Below, piece after piece: positions 7,790 to 15,111 of a stretch of DNA of 44,763 nt. A model generated the notes under the pieces. It saw only the letters and a list, made by a program, of their open reading frames with translations, was not told the origin of the DNA and ran no database searches. The stretch is taken from assembly GCF_014698755.1 (NCBI RefSeq), contig NZ_JACJTO010000036.1, positions 1 through 44,763 of the forward strand, written 5' to 3'. The stretch's first letter is position 1. Each line of letters begins with the position of its first letter. The position numbers were made by a program, and so were the translations under genes. The stretch comes from Aphanizomenon flos-aquae FACHB-1287. Its GTDB lineage: Bacteria > Cyanobacteriota > Cyanobacteriia > Cyanobacteriales > Nostocaceae.

Positions 7790-7824
7790 TGTATGTTCAC
7801 AGTGTCTTTATTTCTATTATCTCA

Positions 7825-7931
7825 TAAAAAATCCTGTAAATCCTGTAAATCCTGAAATCCTGGATATCCTGATTCAGACAAAAATCCTGAAAATCCTAAA
7901 ATCCTGGACATCCTGATTCTGACAAATAAAA
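7825..7931. repeat. Degenerate ATCCTG-type direct repeats
   Basis: About nine units beginning ATCCTG (ATCCTGTAA, ATCCTGAA, ATCCTGGAT and similar), twice interrupted by a TTCWGACAAA word. A shorter version stands at 6972-7011. This repeat family is common between genes in filamentous cyanobacteria. Here it separates the divergent HNH operon and the Uma2 gene. Confidence 0.75.
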
Positions 7932-7970
7932 TATCATATAATAGTGAATAAATAGTCACCTTAATTAACT

Positions 7971-8546
7971 ATGCAAACCACAGAATCACCCTTACAATTA
8001 CGGCTGTGGACTGTTGATGAATACCACAGAATGGCTGAAGCAGGAATATTTGAACCAAGTGAACGGGTAGAATTATTAGAGGGGAAAATAATCTGGATGA
8101 TTGCTAAAGGAACAGCCCACCGTTCAGCAGTGGGAAGAACATATAAGTTGTTGGAAAATAGAATTGGTCATAAAGCTTGCATAGCTATTCAAGACCCTGT
8201 AAAATTAAATGAAAGGTCTGAACCAGAACCAGATATTGCTGTGGTGAAAATAGATCCCCTAGACTATGCAGATCATCATCCTACCCCAGCAGAAATTTAT
8301 TTAATTATCGAAGTTGCAGATAGTAGTTTAAAACTAGATACAGAAATCAAAGCTAAAGCTTATTCTCAAGCAGGAATTAAGGATTATTGGGTATTAGATG
8401 TAGTGAAACGCGAGTTAATTGTATTTAGAAATCCCACAGCAGAAGGTTATCAAAATCGAGAAATTATCACAGAACATCAAAACATATCTCCTTTAGATTT
8501 TCCTGATTTAGAAATTGTAGTTTTCCAGATGCTACCTCTTGTCTAA
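7971..8546 (+). CDS. Uma2-family (DUF820) putative endonuclease
   Basis: 191 residues. The Uma2 layout is complete: WTVDEYHRMAEAGIF, ERVELLEGKI with Glu37, HRSAVGR, the PEPDIAVV block with Asp88, then LIIEVADSSLKLDTEIKAKA and the AGIKDYWVLD strand. The fold is PD-(D/E)XK, with Asp88 and Glu114 the likely metal ligands. Members are hugely amplified in cyanobacteria and their biological role is unproven. The ATG at 7971 is preceded by no strong ribosome-binding site. The gene stands alone after the ATCCTG repeats. Confidence 0.88.
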   Translation: MQTTESPLQLRLWTVDEYHRMAEAGIFEPSERVELLEGKIIWMIAKGTAHRSAVGRTYKLLENRIGHKACIAIQDPVKLNERSEPEPDIAVVKIDPLDYADHHPTPAEIYLIIEVADSSLKLDTEIKAKAYSQAGIKDYWVLDVVKRELIVFRNPTAEGYQNREIITEHQNISPLDFPDLEIVVFQMLPLV

Positions 8547-8722
8547 ATACTGTTAAATTATCTTCCAAAGCGATCGCTTTTACTCGCAATCTTACATCTT
8601 TAATAGCTGCCCCTGTAGTGCTATCCTTGACCTCAAACGCTAAATTTGCTCAAAGTTTCCCACAGTCGCCATTGTATCCGCTGTAATCCCCAATGTACTA
8701 GGGTGCAAGTGCCATTTGTTCT
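8547..8722 (-). pseudogene. Degenerate coding relic of unknown family
   Basis: The minus strand contains two in-register pieces separated by a frameshift near 8648: one reads LGITADTMATVGNFEQ and the other AFEVKDSTTGAAIKDVRLRV followed by KAIALEDN. The second piece looks like an immunoglobulin-like or YtkA-like beta domain (xxxVxDxxTGxxIxDV). Stops interrupt both. I infer an eroded gene, but the family is not certain. Confidence 0.35.
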
Positions 8723-8784
8723 CTAGTCAGCGGTAAATGAACCAATATATCATAAATAGTCCTGAAAATTATTTTTCCAAGTTA

Positions 8785-8813
8785 TTGACAATAATTCCTG
8801 ATTCCTTTACTAT
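8785..8813 (+). promoter_or_regulatory. Candidate sigma70-type promoter of the multicopper oxidase gene
   Basis: TTGACA (8785-8790) and TACTAT (8808-8813) are separated by 17 bp, about 60 bp before the ATG of the oxidase. The -35 box is perfect. No operator is obvious around it. Confidence 0.5.
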
Positions 8814-8873
8814 ACATAAAGCTAAGTGTAAATTATTTATAACTTACCGTACCTGCATACCCTTATTAGTCTT

Positions 8874-9878
8874 ATGTCTGACAACTTTACTGAGAGTAAA
8901 AATAAAATTTGGCATCGTCGTCAACTGCTACAACTGGGATTTTCCGGTGCATTCATGATCACGACAGGGACAATTTGGCAAATTTTAAACAGCAAAAATT
9001 ATGCCAGTGTCAAAATACCACCCATAAAAATAACAGCTTCTAATGGTGCTACTAACCCCATGCAGGTGTTACGAGATTTTGATTATGGGACAATTAAACA
9101 GGAAAATGGGCGCGTAGTCCGCGAATTTCGCTTAATTGCTGGTACTTCCACCATTCAGCTTAATAGTGCTGTCTCCTATAATATTTGGGATTTAAACGGA
9201 CGCATTCCTGGACCCACACTCCGGGCTAAAGAAGGAGAAAAAATAAGAATACTTTTTCTCAATAATGCCGGACATTCCCATTCTTTGCACTTTCATGGAG
9301 TTCATCCCGCTGAAATGGATGGTATCAAACCCATAGGTAATGGCAAGGCAACCATATATGAATTTGATGCCGAACCCTATGGCGTTCATTTATACCACTG
9401 TCATGTCGCTCCGGTTACTCGTCACGTTGCCAAGGGATTATATGGAATGTTTATTATTGATCCTCCTAAACCCCGTCCCCCTGCTGATGAAATTGTTTTA
9501 ATCATGTCTGGCTATGATGTAAATGATGATAACCGCAATGAGTATTATGCTTTTAATGGCGTGCCACATCATTATATGCACCATCCTATTCAAATTTATC
9601 AAAATCAGTTAATTCGTGCCTATGTTTTGAATATTATTGAATTTGACCCCGCTGTAACGTTTCATCTTCACGCTAATTTCTTCGATGTTTATCCTTCGGG
9701 AATGACAATGAATCCCAGTGTAAAAACGGATGTTTTAACCATGGGTGTAGCAGAAAGACATATTTTAGAATTTGCTTTTAAGTATCCAGGTAAGTATATG
9801 TTTCATCCTCACCAAGATGCTATTGCTGAAAGCGGTTGTATGGGACAATTTGCAGTAATTTCAGAAAAAGACTCCTAA
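8874..9878 (+). CDS. Two-domain multicopper oxidase, Tat-exported
   Basis: 334 residues. The N-terminus HRRQLLQLGFSG (Arg15-Arg16) followed by a hydrophobic stretch is a twin-arginine signal, so the protein should fold with copper and cross the membrane. Domain 1 has LHFHG (His139, His141) and YHCHVAP followed by His184; the Cys176-x7-His184 spacing matches the type 1 copper site of NirK-like proteins, with Leu189 where the axial Met would be. Domain 2 has FHLHAN (His264, His266) and FHPHQDAIAESGCMG (His311, His313) and no T1 Cys in the motif. This is the type C two-domain layout. Ferrous iron or cuprous copper oxidation is likely given the downstream FTR1 permease, but nitrite reduction or laccase activity cannot be excluded. 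Confidence 0.88.
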   Translation: MSDNFTESKNKIWHRRQLLQLGFSGAFMITTGTIWQILNSKNYASVKIPPIKITASNGATNPMQVLRDFDYGTIKQENGRVVREFRLIAGTSTIQLNSAVSYNIWDLNGRIPGPTLRAKEGEKIRILFLNNAGHSHSLHFHGVHPAEMDGIKPIGNGKATIYEFDAEPYGVHLYHCHVAPVTRHVAKGLYGMFIIDPPKPRPPADEIVLIMSGYDVNDDNRNEYYAFNGVPHHYMHHPIQIYQNQLIRAYVLNIIEFDPAVTFHLHANFFDVYPSGMTMNPSVKTDVLTMGVAERHILEFAFKYPGKYMFHPHQDAIAESGCMGQFAVISEKDS

Positions 9879-10274
9879 AATTTTGAGTATTGAAAAAGTT
9901 AAGAATTTTGTATTTTGAAAATATATTGAGACTAAAATATTTATGCAATCAAGTTTTTATCTAAAAACCCGTTCCCAGATCAAATATAGTTCTATAAATT
10001 TTCATATTCTGACAAATTTATTAGCTTCATATATAAGTAATAATTATCATAAATCAAGGAAAATATAAAAAAAAATCACAAAAGATATTTCTTTTTTTGC
10101 TAAAAGAATGTATGATTTAATAATCACAAAAATATCATCCCATTATCAAATTAATAGCACATCTGAAAAAGTTAATTTTGCTAAGACAATTCCCAACTAA
10201 ATATTAACTTAGAAGTTATTTGGGGTAAATTTAGCAGTTATAAATCATGATGAGATAGAGATTTTGGTAATTAA
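9879..10274. other. AT-rich intergenic region between the oxidase and the membrane-protein genes
   Basis: 396 bp with no credible coding frame. It contains long A and T runs and one dyad resembling half of a Fur box (listed separately). It is long enough for its own promoter, so the genes from 10275 onward may be regulated independently of the oxidase. Confidence 0.5.
10038..10049. promoter_or_regulatory. Possible Fur-like box
   Basis: TAATAATTATCA is one base from the palindrome TGATAATTATCA. The surrounding 19 bp match about 12 positions of the classical GATAATGATAATCATTATC consensus. It lies about 225 bp before the first membrane-protein gene. In so AT-rich a region chance matches are frequent. 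Confidence 0.25.
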
Positions 10275-10934
10275 ATGAATATTTTTGATCACATCATTAC
10301 AGGAGCATTGATAGTGTTAGACTCAGGCATTAATTCAACTTCAGAAACCTTTCCCAAACAGCTAGATATCGCCAAAGTTACTGTGTATGGATTGAGTATT
10401 TTATCAGCAGGAATGTTTCTATTTTTGCCATTTTTTAATCTTTTACATCCCAGCCCTTGGCAGCGTTCCATAGGCACAATTCACGGCGTAGGAGCATTGC
10501 TGGCAACAGTTGTTGCTGTGTATACAGGACATTTAGCCTTTCCCTTGCTACGAGGTGCAAGTAAGATATTACCGCAGATGCGTACCCTAACATTTTGGTC
10601 TAGTGTAATTGCATTTTTGGGTATCGCTACAGGCAATTTAGCATATATGCGTTATCGGGCTGGAATAGAATTTGGTGGTGCAAGAGCTTGGCTAAAAGAA
10701 AACTCCCCTTTAGTCCAATATGTACTTATGGAATACCACGAATTTAGCGTTTTATTTACCTTGCCATTAGGGGTAGCTTGTAGCTGGATTTTATGGCAAT
10801 ATGGCGACTCAATTTTAGAAAAACAAAACCGTCCCGTTCTCACAGCTACTTGTGTGGCTTTAATAGCCATGATGTTTTTTGCCATGGGTGGTTTAGTAAC
10901 TGGAATTGGTGTCGCTAAAATTCACGCTTTGTAA
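10275..10934 (+). CDS. Five-helix membrane protein with conserved-looking histidines, unknown function
   Basis: 219 residues with about five hydrophobic helices (roughly 35-54, 65-88, 100-124, 145-175, 189-215). Histidines sit at helix ends or inside helices: TIHGVGA in helix 2, YTGHLAF at its end, and YHEFSVLF in helix 4. This distribution resembles DUF2231-like and cytochrome b-like membrane proteins, so heme or metal binding is possible. I do not recognise the exact family. It starts the run of genes leading to FTR1 and is 34 bp before the next membrane protein. A role as electron acceptor or partner of the exported oxidase is inference only. Confidence 0.75.
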   Translation: MNIFDHIITGALIVLDSGINSTSETFPKQLDIAKVTVYGLSILSAGMFLFLPFFNLLHPSPWQRSIGTIHGVGALLATVVAVYTGHLAFPLLRGASKILPQMRTLTFWSSVIAFLGIATGNLAYMRYRAGIEFGGARAWLKENSPLVQYVLMEYHEFSVLFTLPLGVACSWILWQYGDSILEKQNRPVLTATCVALIAMMFFAMGGLVTGIGVAKIHAL

Positions 10935-10968
10935 TTAGCTTTGTAATTAAATTCTTGAGGATTATTTG

Positions 10969-11445
10969 ATGAATAAACAATCTCAATTTTCTGAAATCGC
11001 ACCAGAACCACAACCTATATATGGTAGATTTTGGCAGTCATGTAAACAATTTCCCCGATTTTTAGCAGCAGGTTCAAATCATCCACCAACGGTTTCTGGA
11101 CCGGCAGCGGCAGCTTTAATTAGTGCAGCAATTGGATGTTTTACAATGATGGTGGCACATCATTTTTCTGATACTAATAAAAACATAGAGAAAATGATTT
11201 GGTCATTGGGAAGTTGGATACCAGGCAGCCATAACCCCAGTAAAATGTGGGGTAATATTGGCAGTTATTCTGGGAAAGAAACAATCTTACTTATTAGTTG
11301 GTTGGTGAGTTGGGCTATTCTTTCCCTACTTTGGAACAACAAAAAGATTAAATCGAGAACGATATTTTTCTGGCTGTTTACCTTAATGGTTGCTGCTACA
11401 GCAATGAGTTGGCATCCTCTTTTTCCCTATTTACCATTAACCTAA
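10969..11445 (+). CDS. Three-helix membrane protein, unknown function
   Basis: 158 residues from the ATG at 10969. The GAGG at 10956-10960 gives a ribosome-binding site with normal spacing; an in-frame TTG one codon earlier is less likely. About 45 hydrophilic residues are followed by helices near 46-69 (ending MMVAHHFSD), 103-123 (ETILLISWLVSWAI) and 130-158 (ending SWHPLFPYLPL). His-His and Trp-His pairs lie at membrane edges. I know of no named family, though similar short proteins occur beside FTR1-like genes in cyanobacteria. It is 34 bp after the preceding gene and 28 bp before the next, an evident operon. Confidence 0.7.
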   Translation: MNKQSQFSEIAPEPQPIYGRFWQSCKQFPRFLAAGSNHPPTVSGPAAAALISAAIGCFTMMVAHHFSDTNKNIEKMIWSLGSWIPGSHNPSKMWGNIGSYSGKETILLISWLVSWAILSLLWNNKKIKSRTIFFWLFTLMVAATAMSWHPLFPYLPLT

Positions 11446-11473
11446 ATCAAGCAAAAAATCAAGGGACTGAATT

Positions 11474-11686
11474 ATGCAAACACAAACAACAGAGAATACT
11501 AGCAAAGAAAAGATACTAGGGAGAGATTTACACAAATATATCTGGCTTTTAGTCGGGGTTTTTGCTCTCTTGACTGTTACTTATCCTACATCTATGATGC
11601 GCGTTAGTCAGAAGGAAAAGTTTAAAGGCTTTCATATTAAGTCCTTACCCGCTGAAAGCAAATATTACTCCGATTCTGCAAAGTAA
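11474..11686 (+). CDS. Small single-pass membrane protein, unknown function
   Basis: 70 residues: a hydrophilic N-terminus (about 20 residues), one membrane helix (YIWLLVGVFALLTVTYPTSM, about 23-42) and a basic then polar tail of about 28 residues. The AAGGGAC sequence before the ATG gives a usable ribosome-binding site. It is the third gene of the operon starting at 10275, and its size suits a small subunit or assembly factor of the neighbouring membrane proteins. Nothing in it indicates catalysis. Confidence 0.65.
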   Translation: MQTQTTENTSKEKILGRDLHKYIWLLVGVFALLTVTYPTSMMRVSQKEKFKGFHIKSLPAESKYYSDSAK

Positions 11687-11725
11687 AGACCCCATGCAGC
11701 TTTGACACAAGCATTTGCAATGGAG

Positions 11726-11795
11726 TCTAATTAGGTTTTCTTGTTTTTAGTTTCTCATTTCCAGGCGGCCACCTGGGAATGAGTACCCAATTAGA
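11726..11795. repeat. Nested palindromic repeat unit
   Basis: Outer arms TCTAATTAGG (11726-11735) and CCCAATTAGA (11786-11795) enclose an inner 10-bp hairpin CATTTCCAGG / CCTGGGAATG (11756-11781) with loop CGGCCA. The nesting and the compact 70-bp size suggest a mobile palindromic element rather than a simple terminator. It lies in the 315-bp gap before the lipoprotein gene and could also end transcription of the membrane-protein operon. Confidence 0.6.
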
Positions 11796-12001
11796 TTATA
11801 AGCTTTAATACCTTGAAATCGGAGCATTAAGAGAAAATAAAAATAAAATATTAAAATTATACTCAATTTCTCTAACTAGTTGATAAAAACTTTTATTTAT
11901 GATAAATTACCATAGACAGCTATTGCAAATACTTATTAGTTTTTGACTGGATATCAGAAAAATAGCTAAAACTTTGACTTAAATCCTATTTTGGAGTAAA
12001 A

Positions 12002-13030
12002 ATGATTAAATTCCGTTATTTATTCCTGTCTATTGCTGCTTGTACCTTAATTTCCTTGAGTTCTTGTACCGGCAATACAGTAAAATCAGATATTAAATCA
12101 ACACCAACTGTAGCCCAAGTGGCAGAAACTAGCACCCATAGCGGTCATAGTGGTAAAGCTAAAATTAATATCAATAATGCAATTTTATCGCAGTTAGATA
12201 AATTAGAAGCTACATTAGGAATTCCGGCTTTATCTAACAAAATTCAAGCTAATCGTCCTTATGGTAATCCAGCAGATTTAGTCAGCAAAAAAGTAATTAC
12301 TCAACCACAGTTTGACCAAATTAAAGATATGGTGACAGTGGAGGAAGTTGTATTAACAGGTGAAGCCAAAGATATTGACTATATGACAAAATTGGGATTA
12401 ATGAAAGGACATCTTTTAGTAGCCCAAGAACTGTTAGATCAAAATCAACCCAAACAAGCTCAACCCCATATTGGACACCCAGTAGAAGAGATTTATATTG
12501 ATATTGAAGAACAATTAGATGAACGTAAAGTTAAAGAATTTAAAAGTAACTTAGTCAGTTTAACAGATTTAGTGAAATCCAATCCCAAGGATGCCAAAAT
12601 AAAAACTAATTTTACCACTGCTATGCAAGCTGTTGATAATGCTATTGCTGTTTTACCAACCGAACAACGCAGCCAACCCGAATTTATTCTACCAGTAATC
12701 AACAGTTTATTAGATGCCGCTAACTCAGAATATGGTGCAGCAGTAGCAAAAGGTAAAATTAGCGCCCCCATTGAATATCAAGATTCTCGTGGCTTTGTAG
12801 TCTATTCTCAAGAACTATATAAAAGTATTTCTAGTCAAATGATCCAAGAAAATCCCGAAGCACACAAAGCCATAGATACAGCTTTTGGAGAATTAGTCAA
12901 AGTTTGGCCTGCTGCTATTCCCCCAGCGCAAGCAGTCAAAACCCCGGAAGATGTTACCAAACTAGTGAAAACCATTGAGGAAAATACTCAAAAAGTGCGA
13001 GAAAAAACTCACAGTAAAACCATGAGTTAG
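12002..13030 (+). CDS. Lipoprotein with helix-hairpin-helix domain and helical C-terminal domain
   Basis: 342 residues. The signal ends in a lipobox at Cys22 (LSSC), so it is membrane-anchored outside the cytoplasm. A His/Ser-rich linker (THSGHSGK, about 45-52) precedes a ComEA/PsbU-like helix-hairpin-helix domain (ININNAILSQLDKLEATLGI, then RPYGNPADL, about 54-112). The rest is helical with several His and Glu (HIGHPVEEIYIDIEEQL) and may be a four-helix bundle comparable to imelysin or EfeO-type iron-binding domains. That comparison is based on composition only. GGAG before the ATG is the ribosome-binding site. Its position between the membrane proteins and the ferritin and FTR1 genes suggests a periplasmic iron-handling role. 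Confidence 0.75.
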   Translation: MIKFRYLFLSIAACTLISLSSCTGNTVKSDIKSTPTVAQVAETSTHSGHSGKAKININNAILSQLDKLEATLGIPALSNKIQANRPYGNPADLVSKKVITQPQFDQIKDMVTVEEVVLTGEAKDIDYMTKLGLMKGHLLVAQELLDQNQPKQAQPHIGHPVEEIYIDIEEQLDERKVKEFKSNLVSLTDLVKSNPKDAKIKTNFTTAMQAVDNAIAVLPTEQRSQPEFILPVINSLLDAANSEYGAAVAKGKISAPIEYQDSRGFVVYSQELYKSISSQMIQENPEAHKAIDTAFGELVKVWPAAIPPAQAVKTPEDVTKLVKTIEENTQKVREKTHSKTMS

Positions 13031-13128
13031 CATTTTCACAATATTAAAAGTCCAGAATAAACAGTTTAAAATCATAAATAAGGGAGAAAATAATTTATAG
13101 CTAAGGGTGAGAATATTTTCATTTTGGA

Positions 13129-13221
13129 TAGGACTTACGCACAAATCACGGAATAACGAACCACAGAGGCACGGAGGACACGGAGGAATGAGGTTTTCAG
13201 AGATATTTTGCGTAATTCCTA
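13129..13221. mobile_element. MITE-like element with TAGGACTTACGCA ends
   Basis: The 13-bp ends TAGGACTTACGCA and TGCGTAATTCCTA are inverted with one mismatch and enclose 67 bp, including ACGAACCACAGAGGCACGG. This is a very common dispersed element in filamentous cyanobacteria. No transposase frame fits inside, so it must depend on an enzyme elsewhere. Confidence 0.75.
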
Positions 13222-13299
13222 TCTAAAAAAGTGTAATTTATTGCTCATAATTAGTAACTCAAGACTCTCCTCATGTAATTTTGCTCAACTTAACAACTA

Positions 13300-13734
13300 A
13301 TGCAAGAACTCGACCACCAAAAAACCATTGATATTCTCAATTCCATTATGGAATTTGAATTAGCAGGGGTAGTTCGCTATACCCATTATTCCTTAATGGT
13401 GACAGGTCCAAATCGTATTCCTATTGTGGCATTTTTCAAGGCCCAAGCCGCAGAATCTTTATTACACGCTCAACAAGTCGGAGAAATTCTTACAGGTTTA
13501 GAAGGACATCCTACATTAAGAATCGCTCCCATGGAAGAAACTTTCAAACATAATGTTAAAGACATTTTACAAGAAAGTTTATCCCATGAAAAGAAAGCTT
13601 TGGATATGTACAAAAGTCTTCTAGAAACCGTCGCAAATGCTAGTATTTATCTAGAAGAATTTACCCGTGGTATGATCGGACAAGAAGAAATGCACAATCT
13701 CGAACTCAAAAAAATGTTACGGGATTTCAGTTAA
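13300..13734 (+). CDS. Ferritin-like / bacterioferritin-type iron-storage protein
   Basis: 144 residues, all helical, four-helix-bundle size. The iron ligands appear as Glu18/Glu20 (MEFELAGVVRYTHY), Glu52 and His56 (AAESLLHAQQ), His96-Glu97 and Glu129/Glu130 with His132 (GQEEMHNLE). The spacing ExxxH in helix 2 differs from the ExxH of E. coli Bfr but is seen in cyanobacterial relatives. No haem-ligand Met is certain. It would oxidise and store iron delivered through FTR1, 95 bp downstream. The ATG lacks a strong ribosome-binding site. Confidence 0.88.
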   Translation: MQELDHQKTIDILNSIMEFELAGVVRYTHYSLMVTGPNRIPIVAFFKAQAAESLLHAQQVGEILTGLEGHPTLRIAPMEETFKHNVKDILQESLSHEKKALDMYKSLLETVANASIYLEEFTRGMIGQEEMHNLELKKMLRDFS

Positions 13735-13770
13735 TACAACAGCAGTCAGGAGTCAGGAGAAGCAAAATCT

Positions 13771-13824
13771 ACAACTGACAACTGACAACTAACAACTAAC
13801 AACTAACAACTAACAACTAACTAA
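13771..13824. repeat. Heptanucleotide tandem repeat (CAACTAA)
   Basis: About seven uninterrupted units of CAACTGA/CAACTAA sit between the ferritin and FTR1 genes and end 6 bp before the FTR1 start codon. It replaces the usual ribosome-binding region, so FTR1 translation initiation may be weak or coupled. Copy number is likely to vary between strains. Confidence 0.8.
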
Positions 13825-13829
13825 ATAAA

Positions 13830-14801
13830 ATGAATTTTAGTACCGCCTTACCTACTTTTGTAATTACCCTCCGAGAAGGTGTAGAAGCCGCTCTAGTTGT
13901 GGGTATTGTCCTCGCATTATTGAAAAAAGCTAAACAATCTCAACTCAATTCTTGGGTATATGCTGGTGTTATTGTTGGTATTATAGTTAGTGGTTTAATC
14001 GGTATTTTATTTACTGGGATCATTAAATTCCTAGCATCTATTAATCCTCAGTATACCCCTGTAGTTGAGCCAACATTAGAAGGTGTATTTAGCATTTTAG
14101 CAATAGTCATGCTCAGTTGGATGCTAATCTGGATGACAAAACAAGCCAGATTCATGAAAGCACAAGTTGAGGGAGCAATTACCCAAGCACTGGGAAAAAA
14201 TTCAAATGCAGCTTGGGGAGTTTTTAGTTTAATTTTAGTCGCCATTGTCCGCGAAGGATTTGAAACTGTTTTATTTGTCGCAGCTAATTTTCAACAAGGT
14301 TTATTACCAACTTTAGGCGCGTTTGGTGGTTTAGCTACAGCCGCAGCAATTGGTTTTTTATTGTTTAAATGGGGGGTGAAAATTAATATCCGTCAATTCT
14401 TCCAAGTTATGGGCGTTTTATTAATATTAATTGTTTCCGGTTTAGTAGTATCTGGTTTACAACATTTTGATGAAGCTATAGCTAATTTAGCTCTGAGTAG
14501 TCGTTCTTCAGAAAATCTTTGTTTCTATTACGAACACTTCACAAGCATTCACTCTTGTATTTTAGGTCCAATAGTTTGGAATACTGAAAATATCTTATCT
14601 GATGAACAGTTCCCCGGTATCATTCTCAAATCATTATTTGGTTATAGAGACAAAATTTATATTGTTCAAGCCGTAGGATATTTAGTATTTCTTGTTAGTA
14701 TTGGTGGACTATATTTCCGCAGCATTACAGGCGATAATAATCAAACTAGCAAAAATAAAATCATGACCAGTAACATCAAGGAGGAATTAAAAATTAAGTG
14801 A
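13830..14801 (+). CDS. FTR1-family iron permease
   Basis: 323 residues with about seven membrane helices. Both FTR1 iron motifs are present: REGVE (Arg15-Glu19) in helix 1 and REGFE (Arg141-Glu145) in helix 4. In yeast Ftr1 and bacterial EfeU these ExxE-type sites carry ferric iron made by a ferroxidase. The C-terminal region is longer than minimal FTR1, with a Cys pair in NLCFYY and SIHSCILG, and it ends in a hydrophilic tail. With an exported multicopper oxidase, a lipoprotein and a ferritin in the same run, high-affinity iron uptake is the natural reading. The start directly follows a tandem repeat. Confidence 0.92.
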   Translation: MNFSTALPTFVITLREGVEAALVVGIVLALLKKAKQSQLNSWVYAGVIVGIIVSGLIGILFTGIIKFLASINPQYTPVVEPTLEGVFSILAIVMLSWMLIWMTKQARFMKAQVEGAITQALGKNSNAAWGVFSLILVAIVREGFETVLFVAANFQQGLLPTLGAFGGLATAAAIGFLLFKWGVKINIRQFFQVMGVLLILIVSGLVVSGLQHFDEAIANLALSSRSSENLCFYYEHFTSIHSCILGPIVWNTENILSDEQFPGIILKSLFGYRDKIYIVQAVGYLVFLVSIGGLYFRSITGDNNQTSKNKIMTSNIKEELKIK

Positions 14802-14864
14802 CAATTCACCACATTTGCAAACGAGTTTCAAATCAGTAATTTATAGATTAAAATCGTCAATACG

Positions 14865-14889
14865 CAAGAGCGCGGAGTTTGCGCCCTTG
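14865..14889 (+). terminator. Hairpin downstream of FTR1
   Basis: CAAGAGCGC and GCGCCCTTG form a 9-bp stem with one mismatch and a 7-base loop, 64 bp after the FTR1 stop. No T-run follows. It may end the cluster's transcription or be a repeat remnant. Confidence 0.35.
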
Positions 14890-14955
14890 AATATCTTGAC
14901 CAACACTAACAAACAGAAAAGGGTAAAATTATTACCTCTTCCCTATTCCTAGCAT

Positions 14956-15111
14956 TCAATCCAAAGCCTTAAAATTCCAAGTAATTTCAGGCCATGACAT
15001 TTCCGCAAGAGGAGAGACTGTTTTCTGGTGTAGTGGAGTATTATTACCCAACACCGCTATCAGTTCCAACAAAAATGTAATCAAGACCGCTTGTATAAAT
15101 TTTTCTGACAT
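14956..15111 (-). CDS. Possible small single-pass membrane protein
   Basis: A 51-codon frame on the minus strand starting at 15111 with a good ribosome-binding site (AGAGGA 5 bp upstream). The product has one hydrophobic stretch (FIQAVLITFLLELIAVLG) followed by a polar tail rich in Trp near the end (SWPEITWNF). I do not recognise it. The ribosome-binding site and the clean hydrophobicity pattern make it plausible, but it could be chance. Confidence 0.4.
   Translation of the reverse strand: MSEKFIQAVLITFLLELIAVLGNNTPLHQKTVSPLAEMSWPEITWNFKALD

Noticed and set aside
7825-7931. ATCCTG repeats considered as a CRISPR array
   Set aside because: Units are 7-18 bp, spacing is nearly zero and no spacers of constant length exist.
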